This document shows, piece after piece, positions 22,101-58,606 of a stretch of DNA of 64,000 bases (within the stretch, counting starts at the first letter, position 1; each line of letters begins with the position of its first letter). Position numbers and translations under genes: made by a program. Source of the DNA: Diogma glabrata (lineage: Eukaryota > Arthropoda > Insecta > Diptera > Cylindrotomidae). The DNA is taken from NCBI GenBank assembly GCA_963693315.1, contig OY856188.1, forward strand, positions 102,550,462 through 102,614,461, written 5' to 3'. Under the pieces are notes generated by a model. That model saw only the letters and a list, made by a program, of their open reading frames with translations, was not told where the DNA came from and did not search any database.

Positions 22101-25100
22101 GAACGCGCTTTTCCAGGGAATGAAATCTTTTGAATTGTATAACAACTAACATTAACTTAAGTGAGGTTATAAAACTGACTTTCTCTAATATAATTTTTCA
22201 CAACTAATCCAGAATTTGATTATTTGTATGCATTTTGGTGTTATTTAATTGAACATTTTTAAAAAATAAGTTCATTTAAAAGCGCGTCCTTTGTTTATGG
22301 GATAAACGGAAAAATTGCGTCCGGGGCTACGATAAACTTTGAATTGTTTTAAATCACTAAATATTAAGCCTTCCATGGAGTTTATGGTGTCAATTAATTG
22401 CGCGTGATCAGCAGATTCGAAAACACTGAACGCGCTTTTCCAGGGAATGAAATCTTATGAATTGTATAACAACTAACATTAACTTAAGTGAGGTTATAAA
22501 ACTGACTTTCTCTGATATAATTTTTCACAACTAATCCAGAATTTTATTATTTGTGTGCATTTTGGTGTTGTTTAATTGAACATTTTCAAAAAATGAATTC
22601 ATTTAAAAGCGCGTTCTTCGGTTTATGAGATAAACGGAACAATTGCGTCCGGGGCTACGAAAATTTTGAATTGTTTTAAATCACTAAATATTAAGCCTTC
22701 CATCGAGTTTAAGGTGTCAATCAATTGCGCGTGATCAGCAGATACGAAAACACTGAACGCGCTTTTCCAGGGAAAGAAATCTTTTGAATTGTATAACAAC
22801 TAACATTAACTTAAGTGAGGTTATAAAACTGACTTTCTCTAATATAATTTTTCACAACTAATCCGGAATTTGATTATTTGTATGCATTTTGGTGTTATTT
22901 AATTGAACATTTTTAAAAAATAAGTTCATTTAAAAGCGCGTCCTTTGTTTATGGGATAAACGGAAAAATTGCGTCCGGGGCTACGATAAACTTTGAATTG
23001 TTTTAAATCACTAAATATTAAGCCTTCCATCGAGTTTATGGTGTCACTTAATTGCGCGTGATCAGCAGATTCAAAAACACTGAACGCGCTTTTCCAGGGA
23101 ATGAAATCTTATGAATTGTATAACAATTAACATTCATTACTTAAGTGAGGTTAGAAACTCACTTTCTCTGATATAATTTTTCACAACTAATCCAGAATTT
23201 TATTATTTGTGTGCATTTTGGTGTTGTTTAATTGAACATTTTCAAAAAATGAATTCATTTAAAAGCGCGTTCTTCGGTTTATGAGATAAACGGAACAATT
23301 GCGTCCGGGGCTACGAAAATTTTGAATTGTTTTAAATCACTAAATATTAAGCCTTCCATGGAGTTTAAGGTGTCAATCAATTGCGCGTGATTGCGTGTTT
23401 AAGAAAATATATCGTTTTCAAAAGCGCGTTCTTTGGTTTAGAAGAAAAATCGAAAAAACTTTCCGAGGCTACGGCAAACTAAAAAGTCTTATATGTCGCT
23501 GAATAATAACCTTAGAATTGATTTTAAGGTGTCAAACAATTGCGCGTTATTAGTAAATATTAAATTATGCAACGCGCTTTTCGCAAAAATTATATTTATT
23601 TACTTATTAAACTTGAAACATTTTCAAAAAGTGAGGTTAGAAATATAATTAGTACATCGATTTTCCTTTGAACAAAATGCAAACTTAGTGCTAGATGTCA
23701 CAATTGATAGATAAAAGATTTGATCTGTTGATTCGAAGTAATTTCTTTATTATTTTGAAAATTTTACAAAGATTATTGTTATAATCAAAATTATTTTAAT
23801 ATCAAATAATTTTGTACGCATTTGTTGTTATTATGTGTTGTTTAATTGAACATTTTCAAAAAAAAAGTTCATTTAAAAGCGCGTCCTTTGGTTTATGAGA
23901 TAAACAGAAAAATTGCGTCCGGGGCTACAAACATTTTTGAATTGTTTTAAATCACTAAATATTAAGCCTTCCATGGAGTTTATGGTGTCAATTAATTGCG
24001 CGTGATCAGCAGATTCAAAAACACTGAACACGCTTTTCCAGGGAATGAAATCTTATGAATTGTATAACAACTAACATTAACTTAAGTGAGGTTATAAAAC
24101 TGACTTTCTCTAATATAATTTTTCACAACTAATCCAGAATTTGATTATTTGTGTGCATTTTGGTGTTGTTTAATTGAACATTTTCAAAAAATGAATTCAT
24201 TTAAAAGCGCGTTTTTCGGTTTATGAGATAAACGGAACAATTGCTTCCGGGGCTACGAAAATTTTTGAATTGTTTTAAATCACTAAATATTAAGCCTTCC
24301 ATCGAGCTTATGGTGTCACTTAATTGCGCGTGATCAGCAGATTCAAAAACACTGAACGCGCTTTTCCAGGGAATGAAATCTTATGAATTGTATAACAATT
24401 AACATTCATTACTTAAGTGAGGTTAGAAACTGACTTTCTCTAATACAATTTTTCACAACTAATCCAGAATTTAATTATTTGTATGCATTTTGGTGTTGTT
24501 TAATTGAACATTTTCAAAAACAAAGTTCATTTAAAAGCGCGTTCTTTGGTTTATGAGATAAACGAAAAAATTGCTTCCGGGGCTACGAAAATTTTTGAAT
24601 TGTTTTAAATCACTAAATATTAAGCCTTCCATCGAGTTTATGGTGTCACTTAATTGCGCGTGATCAGCAGATTCAAAAACACTGAACGCGCTTTTCCAGG
24701 GAATGAAATCTTATGAATTGTATAACAATTAACATTCATTACTTAAGTGAGGTTAGAAACTCACTTTCTCTATTATAATTTTTCACAACTAATCCAGAAT
24801 TTAATTATTTGTATGTATTTTGGTGTTGTTTAATTGAACATTTTCAAAAAATGAATTCATTTAAAAGCGCGTTTTTCGGTTTATGAGATAAACGGAACAA
24901 TTGCTTCCGGGGCTACGAAAATTTTTGAATTGTTTTAAATCACTAAATATTAAGCCTTCCATCGAGTTTATGGTGTCACTTAATTGCGCGTGATCAGCAG
25001 ATTAAAAAACACTGAACGCGCTTTTCCAGGGAATGAAATCTTATGAATTGTATAACAATTAACATTCATTACTTAAGTGAGGTTAGAAACTCACTTTCTC

Positions 25101-28100
25101 TAATATAATTTTTCACAACTAATCCAGAATTTAATTATTTGTATGCATTTTGGTGTTGTTTAATTGAACATTTTCAAAAAATAAGTTCATTTAAAAGCGC
25201 GTCCTTTGGTTTGTGAGATAAACGGAAAAATTGCGTCCGGGGCTACGAAAATTTTTGAATTGTTTTAAATCACAAAATATTAAGCCTTCCATCGAGTTTA
25301 TGGTGTCACTTAATTGCGCGTGATCAGCAGATTCAAAAACACTGAACGCGCTTTTCCAGGGAATGAAATCAACAATTTTCTTGTCAATTTTATTCACGTA
25401 GTTATTTGAGATGCGTGACAAACCGGATCTCAACTGCGCTAGGATGGTTCTGGTGCTGCGTGATAGTTTGACTTCTTCGACAGCGATTTATAGTAGTATA
25501 GCTTGCTGTTAAAAACTCGATTCGTGGCGTAGTTCTTTATTGTGTATTCAGCAACTTTGGTATGTATGTTTTTTAAGCCCGTCTTATACGTAGGCTCGTA
25601 GATGACTGTTTTTAACATCTTGTAAGAAACATTTCGCAGGCCGCCTTATGTCTCTAGGTGGAGTGGTTATGGCTAAAGCGTCATTGCAAGGATGTTGCTC
25701 TTTAAGAGAGGCCCATAAATATTGTTTGGTAAGCATTTCGTTATGTTCAGGTAATTCAGGTACCTCGGGGGGCCATCAAGTGACATCAGTCAAGTGAGCC
25801 GCTTTTAAATTAACTTATTTATCCATAATGCTCAATTAAAACAACACCAAAATGCATACAAATAATTAAATTCTGGATTAGATGTAAACACTATATTAGA
25901 GAAAGGAAGCTTCTAACCTCACTTAAGTAATGAATGTTAAAATTGTTATACAATTCATAAGATTTCATTCCCTGTACTGATCACGCGCATTTATTTGACA
26001 CCACAAACTCGATGGAAGGCTTAATATTTAGTGATTTAAAACAATTCAAAGCTTTTCGTAGCCCCAAACGCAATTTTTCCGTTTATCTCATAAACCAAAG
26101 GACGCGCTTTTAAATGAACTTATTTTTTGAAAATGTTCAATTAAACAACACCAAAATGCATACAAATAATTAAATTCTGGATTAGTTGTGAAAAATTGTA
26201 TTAGAGAAAGTGGGTTTCTAACCTCACTTAAGTAATGAATGTTAACTGTTATACAATTCATAAGATTTCATTCCCTGGAAAAGCGCGTTCAGTGTTTTTG
26301 AATCTGCTGATCACGCGCAATTAAGTTACACCATAAACTCGATGGAAGGCTTAATATTTTGTGATTTAAAACAATTCAAAAATTTTCGTAGCCCCGGAAG
26401 CAATTTTTCCGTTTATCTCACAAACCAAAGGACGCGCTTTTAAATGAACTTATTTTTTGAAAATGTTCAATTAAACAACATCAAAATGCATACAAATAAT
26501 TAAATTCTGGATTAGTTGTGAAAAATTATATTAGAGAAAGTGAGTTTCTAACCTCACTTAAGTAATGAATGTTAATTGTTATACAATTCATAAGATTTCA
26601 TTCCCTGGAAAAGCGCGTTCAGTGTTTTTGAATCTGCTGATCACACGCAATTAAGTGACACCATAAACTCGATGGAGGCTTAATATTTAGTGATTTAAAA
26701 CAATTCAAAAATTTTCGTAGCCCCGGAAGCAATTTTTTCGTTTATTTCACAAACCAAATGACGCGCTTTTAAATGAACTTTTTTTTTGAAAATGTTCAAT
26801 TAAACAACACCAAAATGCATACAAATAATTAAATTCTGGATTAGTTGTGAAAAATTATATTAGAGAAAGTGAGTTTCTAACCTCACTTAAGTAATGAATG
26901 TTAATTGTTATACAATTCATAAGATTTCATTCCCTGGAAAAGCGCGTTCAGTGTTTTGAATCTGCTGATCACGCGCAATTAAGTGACACCATAAACTCGA
27001 TGGAAGGCTTAATATTTAGTGATTTAAAACAATTCAAAAATTTTCGTAGCCCAGGAAGCAATTGTTCCCCTTATCTCATAAACCGAAGAACGCGCTTTTA
27101 AATGAATTCATTTTTTGAAAATGTTCAATTAAACAACACCAAAATGCACACAAATAATTAAATTCTGGATTAGTTGTGAAAAATTATATTAGAGAAAGTC
27201 AGTTTTATAACCTCACTTAAGTTAATGTTAGTTGTTATACAATTCAAAAGATTTCATTCCCTGGAAAAGCGTGTTCAGTGTTTTTGAATCTGCTGATCAC
27301 GCGCAATTAATTGACACCATAAACTCCATGGAAGGCTTAATATTTAGTGATTTAAAACAATTCAAAAATGTTTGTAGCCCCGGAAGCAATTTTTCCGTTT
27401 ATCTCACAAACCAAAGGACGCGCTTTTAAATGAACATTTTTTTGAAAATGTTCAATTAAACAACACATAATAACAACAAAAGCATGCAAAATTATTTGAT
27501 TTTAAAATGATTTTGATTATAACAATAATCTTTGTAAAATTTTCAAAATAATAAAGAAATTACTTCGAATCAACAGATCAAATCTTTTATCTATCAATTG
27601 TGACATCTAGCACTAAGTTTGCATTTTGTTCAAAGGAAAATCGATGTACTAATTATATTTCTAACCTCACTTTTTGAAAATGTTTCAAGTTTAATAAGTA
27701 AATAAATATAATTTTTGCGAAAAGCGCGTTGTATAATTTAAAATCTACTAATAACGCGCAATTGTTTGACACCTTAAAATCAATTCTAAGGTTTTTATTC
27801 AGCGCTATATAAGACATTTTAGTTTGCCGTAGCCCCGGACAGTTTTTTCGATTTTTCTTCTAAACCAAAGAACGCGCTTTTAAAAACGATATATTTTTTT
27901 AAGCCCGCAATCACGCGCAATTGATTGACACCTTAAACTCGATGGAAGGCTTAATATTTAGTGATTTAAAACAATTCAAAATTTTCGTAGCCCCGGACGC
28001 AATTGTTCCGTTTATCTCATAAACCGAAGAACGCGCTTTTAAATGAATTCATTTTTTGAAAATGTTCAATTAAACAACACCAAAATGCACACAAATAATA

Positions 28101-28932
28101 AAATTCTGGATTAGTTGTGAAAAATTATATCAGAGAAAGTCAGTTTTATAACCTCACTTAAGTTAATGTTAGTTGTTATACAATTCATAAGATTTCATTC
28201 CCTGGAAAAGCGCGTTCAGTGTTTTTGAATCTGCTGATCACGCGCAATCAATTGACACTATAAACTCGATGGAAGGCTTAATATTTAGTGATTTAAAACA
28301 GTTCAAAAATTTTCGTAGCCCCGGACGCAATTTTTTCGGTTATCTCACAAACCAAAAGACGCGCTTTTAAATGAACTTATTTTTTGAAAATGTTCGATTA
28401 GACAACACATAATTACAACAAATGCATACAAAATTATTTGATATTAAAATAATTTTAATTATAACAATAATCTTTGCAAAATTTTCAAAATAATAAAGAA
28501 ATTACTTCGAATCAACAGATCAAATCTTTTATCTATCAATTGTGACATCTAGCGGCGAGTGTTTGTACTAAGTTTGCATTTTGTTCTAAAGAAAATCGAT
28601 GTACTAATTATTTTTCTAACCTCACTTTTTGAAAATGTTTCAAGCTTAATAAGTAAATAAATATAATTTTTGCGAAAGGCGCGTTGTATAATTTAGAATC
28701 TCCTAATAACGCGCAATTGTTTGACACCTTAAAATCAATTCTAAGGTTGTTATTTAGCGATATATAAGACTTTTTAGTTTGCCGTAGCCCCGGACAGTTT
28801 TTTCCATTTTTCTCCTAAACCAAAGGACGCGCTTTTAAAAGAGATATATTTTCTTAAACGCGCAATTACGCGCAATTAATTGATACCAAAATGAATTAAA
28901 ATCGTGACATTCCGGGGCCAGCTTTTCACAAC
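19174..28932. mobile_element. Giant foldback element with repeat-built inverted arms
   Basis: 9.76 kb. Left arm 19174-25370 and right arm about 25800-28932 are inverted relative to each other; the outermost about 100 bases (GCTGGCCCCGGAATGTCACG and following) match at both ends. Each arm is a tandem array. Type I units are about 327 bp; type II blocks are about 455 plus 160 bp. Every unit carries a TCCGGGGCTACG box and AAAGCGCGTCCTTTGGTTT-type sequence. About 19 boxes lie in the left arm and 9 in the right. The 11 bp target duplication TTTCAAAATAA abuts both ends. No transposase is seen, so it is non-autonomous. The architecture resembles Drosophila FB and Galileo elements; kinship is not shown. 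Confidence 0.8.
25371..25799. other. Unique centre of the giant foldback
   Basis: About 430 bp without unit repeats, less AT-rich than the arms, no long ORF or known motif. It separates the 6.2 kb left arm from the 3.1 kb right arm. Confidence 0.6.
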
Positions 28933-28943
28933 TTTCAAAATAA
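28933..28943. repeat. Target-site duplication of giant foldback, right
   Basis: TTTCAAAATAA, identical to 19163-19173. Confidence 0.75.
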
Positions 28944-29108
28944 TAGCTGATCGCTCAATAAATAGATAGTTTCCCGTAGAAGTGAAAAAACTTGTCATCA
29001 AAGTTGGATGAAAAAAAATACCATGATTTTTGACAATAGCGGAGTTTATGTTATAGGTACTACACTGTACTAATTCTTTTCAATTCTTTTTATTTGATCA
29101 GTATATTA

Positions 29109-29219
29109 GTGTAATAGTGTAATATTAGCCTAATTACATTTACAACTATTTAACGAAGGTAAGAAGTAGGTACGATGTAGTCATACTATTAGTTTGACAG
29201 ATAATCTTGTTTACGGTTT
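29109..29219 (+). repeat. Tandem duplication, unit 2, right part
   Basis: Matches 17234-17344 of unit 1 and ends CTTGTTTACGGTTT. It contains the same donor AACGAAG/GTAAGAAG (GT at 29159). A pyrimidine-rich acceptor TTTCTTTTTAAAG ends at 29236, so a 78-base 5-prime UTR intron is possible. Confidence 0.75.
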
Positions 29220-29255
29220 CATTTTTCTTTTTAAAGTTAATTTATTTACATTAAA

Positions 29256-29264
29256 ATGCTGTGA
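29256..29264 (+). promoter_or_regulatory. Minimal upstream ORF
   Basis: ATG CTG TGA, two codons and stop, 24 bases upstream of the zinc-finger ATG at 29289. If transcribed it could damp initiation at the main start. Confidence 0.3.
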
Positions 29265-29288
29265 AATCAAGCGGTATTGCTATATAAA

Positions 29289-52997
<23,709 letters not shown>

Positions 52998-54071
52998 GTA
53001 AGTAAAACGTTTGTTATTAATATATGTAAGCTAACTACCATTGGAAACAATAATCCTTTTTATCCGTTAATTGTTTAAATTCGATGAACACACATAGTTT
53101 ACCTAAGTTATTTTGAAACAAAGCATTAGAATTATATTAGACCCACGCATGTATATATTAAGCTCGTGTTTCTTGATGTTCTTATATAGCTCGTCGATCA
53201 TGTGTTTTCGTATCTAAGCCAAGACTGCTGAATGTCTGAGGTTTGTCCATAATCATCTTACTTCTCAATATACTGCGTTGGTGGGGGCTGAATCGTTGAC
53301 GACTATGTTTTTTACATTACGTACTCAATATTTTATTCGCTACAGCTTTTCTGTGTATTTTGAAGATTTTATTGATTTATTATTATTATATTTTATTATT
53401 ATTTTGATTTGTTGTTTTGCTGGGTAAAGTAATACATTGGTAAGTAAAAAATCGATGGAGCTACTTCTGTTTGTGGCGATGCGTTTAGGCGGTGATTCTT
53501 TGGGTATATTAAAATTTCATTGATCGATTTGTTCGGATAAATCTAACCCGTCGTTGTCCATCAGTTAATGTAGAATGCCATCTTGAGTATTGAGCTGCTC
53601 AAGATGTTTTGAATTTATTCGTGTTGGCATTTGTTTTAGAATTAAGCTTTGTCTCTTGTATGCCACTTGAAATGTAATGTTTTCAAACGAAGTGCCTGAT
53701 TTCTGCAATGTTCCCTCCGGTAGAGACCGTACAATTAAGAGTCATTTTTTTAAAGTTGGACACTTTTGATATTTGATGCCTTCGATTTTCCTAAAATGTT
53801 CAGGGTATGTTAGTAGGACTGTGATAAGAACAAGTGCTTAAATCTCGTGCGCTTGACCTTTAATAGCGGTCAAAGTTTAAGATCACGGGTAAATCGTATA
53901 AATTATATGATCATTTTACTTCATAAAACCATGAGTGACCCATGAAATTTTTTCAAATATGGATTCTACTTGGTAGGTGGGGTAGCATAAATAATTTGGG
54001 CTACGGTTCGTTACATGGTATCCGCCCCCTGGGGGTGGGGTGGGTTCGTTAGAAAGCTTAGGTGTTGGGGG

Positions 54072-54072
<1 letters not shown>
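52998..54072 (+). other. Intron or 3-prime flank
   Basis: No finger exon or known repeat recognised. Part of the intron after exon 10 if the gene continues. Confidence 0.4.
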
Positions 54073-54517
<445 letters not shown>

Positions 54518-54643
54518 AGTAAGCTACCTCCCTGACTACACCTCTGTCCAATAATACGATAATAAGTGTATATAAATAAACAGTAAATGAAATATATGTA
54601 TGTGTAAGAAATGAGTTAAATAAAAATCAATAAAGTTAGTTGT

Positions 54644-55256
54644 CAGTGTTGCCGTTTCAGTACTTAAGTACTAGATCTGGTACTTTCCGCACTACCGAAA
54701 TACTTTAGTACAACTTTTTCTATTGCAGTACTTTTTTGTAATTTGTGCTTGTAAAATTTATATTTAACATTCATGCTCGAAAAATAAAAAATATAACTAA
54801 GTGTTTTTTAAATAGAAATGTCTATATTTAAGTATTTAATATTTATTTATTCTTTCTTAATTATTTATGACGTAAATTTATAGCATAAATATTTAATCTT
54901 GCTTAGATATTTTAAAAAGCCAGTTGTTCACAATATAGGTTTTTTTTTAGTATTTTGGTTTGAATTTGGAGCATTTTTGTGAAAGCTACATAGGTAGTTT
55001 AAATTTCTATGATTTTTCAATTTTTTAAATCTGTGATTTTTTTCGAAGTAATTATTTAGAATTTTGTGATTTTTGTAATTTTTTATGATTTCACTATTTA
55101 TTATTATTTTGATGTTAAGTTTTTGAATTTTAGGAGAAAATATATCATTGATGATTTAAAATATCGTTTTTCATTTTATTTAGTACTTTTTTTAAAAAGC
55201 AGTACTATTTTATTGGAAGTAAAAATACTTTTCCAAATTTCCAAACGGCAACACTG
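54644..55256. mobile_element. hAT-type MITE with 8 bp target duplication
   Basis: 613 bp. CAGTGTTGCCGTTT at the left and AAACGGCAACACTG at the right are perfect inverted ends. The 8 bp direct repeat TTAGTTGT (54636-54643, 55257-55264) flanks them. Inside are AAGTACT/AGTACTTAAG stretches. No ORF. The 8 bp duplication and CAG...CTG ends suit hAT. Confidence 0.85.
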
Positions 55257-55320
55257 TTAGTTGTACACAGTACGTGAAAAAGAACACAAGTTGTTTTATT
55301 TATTGTTTGTTACCACAATT

Positions 55321-55333
55321 TCAGAAGTGGGAT
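55321..55333 (+). promoter_or_regulatory. Primer-binding-site remnant of the gypsy element
   Basis: TCAGAAGTGGGAT, the same core as the TGGTGTCAGAAGTGGGAT site of the minus-strand gypsy elements. Only about 55 bases of possible LTR remain before it. Confidence 0.5.
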
Positions 55334-55612
55334 TAGCGTTCGCCGGTGTTTTTTTTTAATTATTCTTATACAATTATTATAATTACAATTAATAATATAC
55401 AAGTTACAGTTAATTATTATTATTATTACAATTAATAATATACAAGTTTTAAAGAACAAAGTAACAAAGTTTTGTGTTTTTGTGAAAAAATATGGCTTGG
55501 GAAAGTTCATTTCATATTAGTGTGGGGGAGTTCGCTATAAAATATTAAAAGTGCATTTTTGTTTTAAAAAAGAAACAATATAAATAAAGATGGACCATTT
55601 AAAAATGAGTTG

Positions 55613-58567
55613 ATGGAGCAGAGGAAGGAGGATTTAATAGTTGAGTGTTTCAGGAGAGGTGTGAATTATTCCGGTACAAAAATAGAATTAATTCAGAGAA
55701 TTATAGTGCATGAAGAAAATGTGATTGCAAATAGAAACAATAACGAAAATAATAGTGAAGTGGCTAGTACGGCAAGCGGAAATGTTGAAGACGATGGCAG
55801 TGACGATAGTAACGAAGGTAGTGACGTGTTTCTAGATGCAAGTGGAGTTAATTTCGATGTGTTGAGAACAGAAGTTGACGTTTTGAATCGAAAAAAGGAA
55901 ATTTTATTACGCGAAATGAGCATCTTAGAAAGAATGAAAAAATTGGAGTTAGATAAAACAAATCAGCCCAGTCAGTCAAATAAATTACAAACTCCAAAGT
56001 TTTCTGGAAATATTGAAAGTGTGTTATTCGAGTTTAAAGGCGAAAGTGATAATTTCAGTTCATGGCTATCACAGCTCAAAACTGTTCGTGGTGTCTACGA
56101 GCTCGACGATAGTTCTTTACGACTTTTGATAATTGGCAAATTGAAGGGACGTGCATTGAAATGGTTTTATTCCAAGCCAGAACATGTTGAATATGGCATC
56201 GACGTACTGATTCACGAAATGAAAAAGGTTTTTGATCAACGTCCAAACAAAATAAATTTAAGAAAAACATTTGATCAGCGTATTTGGCGGAGTAACGAGA
56301 AATTTATCGATTATTACCAGAATAAGATTATTATGGGAAATGAGTTAAGGTTATCCAGTGAGGATTTGGTGGAGTTGTTGATTGATGGACTCGACGATGA
56401 TGCACTGTAGGTACAGGCGAGGATGCATCGGTTTAAGGATGTGGAGCAGATGTTGGATGCGTTTTCGGAAATTGCATATAAAAGTAAAAAATGCAATTTT
56501 ACCCCAAACAAGAATTTCAACCGTGGTGTTCAGCAACCATACATAAAGCAGAACGAGTCCTATGGTACGAATCAAATTTATGAACGACGTGATGAACGGA
56601 AGACCGTCAGATGCTACAATTGCTATGAATTGGGCCATGGATTGGGGGAGTGTCAGAAACCGGTAAGACAACGAGGAACTTGTTTCAAATGTGGCAAAAT
56701 GGGACATATGGCAAACAACTGTCCCGATTCAAAAAGCTATATCTCAAGACCGAAATGACTAAGTGTAAAGGTTAAAGTGGATGTTGGTGAGTCACCTAGT
56801 AATTTTATTTTAAATAATTTAAATGAACTTCTTGATAGTGGGAGTTCCATAAGTTTTATAAAAGAAAAGATTATTTCAAAATTTAAGGTTCATCCTTGTG
56901 AAAATAATAATAATTTTTTTGGAATCAATAAAGTTAAGTTAGTTATTCTAGGTTATATCGGATTATATGTTAAAGTTCATGATAAAATTATTAAGACAAA
57001 ATTGTTTATTGTTCCAAATTATACAATGTCTTATGATATAATATTGGGTGAAGATTCAAGCGAAGCCCTTAATTTTCATTTAGTTGATTTTGATAGATTG
57101 AATTTTGGTGTGACTAAAAATGATTTTGATCAAGAAATTAATGAATTAATGTCAATAAATTACGTTTTCGAAGAAGATAAAAATTTTCCTAAAAATTTAA
57201 AAATTAATATGAATTTAAATTCTGAAATTATTGATCGGTGTCATTCAATTATCCAAAAATATATAAACGCGGATTTTCCCGAAAATCCTAAAGTAAATTT
57301 TGAGATGAAAGTTAATTTAAGTAAAACGGAACCATTTTTCTACACTCCACGTAGACTATCTTATTTCGAGCGCGATAAACTACAAGTTATTCTCGATGAT
57401 CTTTTGAAAAATAAAATTATTCGTCCAAGTTCTTCTCCCTTTTGTTCGGCTATAGTGCTCGTAAAAAAGAAAAACAATGATTTAAGAATGTGTGTCGACT
57501 ACAGAACACTTAATAAAAATACTTTAAAATAAAACTTTCCGATTCCGTTAATAGAAGATCAATTGTTATTGTTGCGAGACAAAAAATATTTTACGTCACT
57601 CGATTTAAAAAATGGATTTTATCATATCTCGATGTGTGAGGAGTCCATTCCTTTAACATCGTTCACAACTCCATTAGGACAATTTGAATATTCTAAAATG
57701 CCTTTCGGACTTAAGAATGGTCCATCCGTTTTTCAACGCTTTATAAGTACAATTTTTACAGATTTATTAAAAACAGGAAAAATATCAATATATTTAGATG
57801 ATTTGATGTTGGCAACAGAAACGATCGAAGAGCATTTATTTTTATTAGATAAAGTTTTTTCATTATTAGTAGAAAATAAGTTAGAGTTAAGATTTGATAA
57901 ATGTAGTTTTTTAGAAACGAGTATAAATTATTTAGGTTACAAGATCGACGAAACTGGCATTAAACCAACCGATACAGGAATTAATGCTGTTATTGATTTT
58001 CCTCTTCCAAAAAATATTAAGGAAACACAGAGTTTCATTGGGTTATGCTCTTACTTTAGGAAATTTATATTAAATTATTCCATTATTTCAAAGCCACTAT
58101 ATGATTTGACGAGAAAAAATATTGAATTTAATTTTGGTAGTGAGCAATTAAAAGCATTTGAAAATTTACAAAAATTATTAGTAAGTGCACCTGTTTTATC
58201 GATATACAATCCTAAGGACGAAACGGAATTGCATTGTGACGCGAGTTCACATGGGTATGGAGGAATTCTAATGCAACGGAAGTCAGACAGCAAGTTACAT
58301 CCTATTTTTTATTTTTCAAAGAGAATAACGGACGTCGAAACTCGTTATCATAGTTTTGTACTAGAAACCCTTTCAATTATTTACGCACTAAAACGATTTC
58401 GCGTTTACCTGCAGGGCATAAAATTTAAAATCATTACTGATTGTAACGCGCTTACCCAAACTTTGAATAAAAAAGACATTAATCCTCCAATATCCCGTTG
58501 GGCTCTCTAGCTCCAAAACTATGATTATGTAATCGAACACCGTAAATCCGAAAGTATTCTCTTCTAA
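55613..58567 (+). pseudogene. Ty3/gypsy gag-pol in one frame with four in-frame stops
   Basis: The coding frame runs without indel from ATG 55613 to 58567, interrupted at 56408 (TAG), 56756 (TGA), 57530 (TAA) and 58508 (TAG). Order: SAP-like motif (CFRRGVNYSGTKIELIQRI), acidic linker, capsid, two CCHC knuckles (CYNCYELGHGLGEC, CFKCGKMGHMANNC), protease (LDSGSS near 56830), RT (LRMCVDYRTLN, IYLDDLM near 57790), RNase H (LHCDASSHGYGGIL, ITDCNALTQTL). It stops at the tether before integrase: the 3-prime third and 3-prime LTR are absent, replaced at about 58600 by the next element. The TGA at 56756 lies at the gag/pol border and may be natural. Confidence 0.85.
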
Positions 58568-58606
58568 TACCAGAATGTTCGTAACACGGCTTAGAGCGTC
58601 TACGTG

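Larger units (their letters stand above)
17869..29099. mobile_element. 11.2 kb composite insertion with 9 bp target duplication
   Basis: The insertion is delimited by a perfect 9 bp direct repeat AGTATATTA (17860-17868, 29100-29108) and by comparison with the uninterrupted unit 1, which acts as an empty site. The ends (TGAAAACTAGC left, TATTTGATC right) are not inverted repeats of each other. The outer element is about 1.4 kb once the MITE at 18531-19073 and the giant foldback at 19174-28932 are subtracted. Its class is unknown; the 18344-18547 open frame shows no known motif. Confidence 0.75.

Noticed and set aside
21948..27429. Similar 64-80 codon frames (with DFIPWKSAFSVFESADHAQL) open in several foldback units
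   Set aside because: They are open in only some units and follow the repeat homology; the same stretch carries the non-coding box, so I see no sign of selection for protein.
19174..28932. CRISPR-like array
   Set aside because: Units are over 300 bp, arms are inverted, and the genome is eukaryotic.
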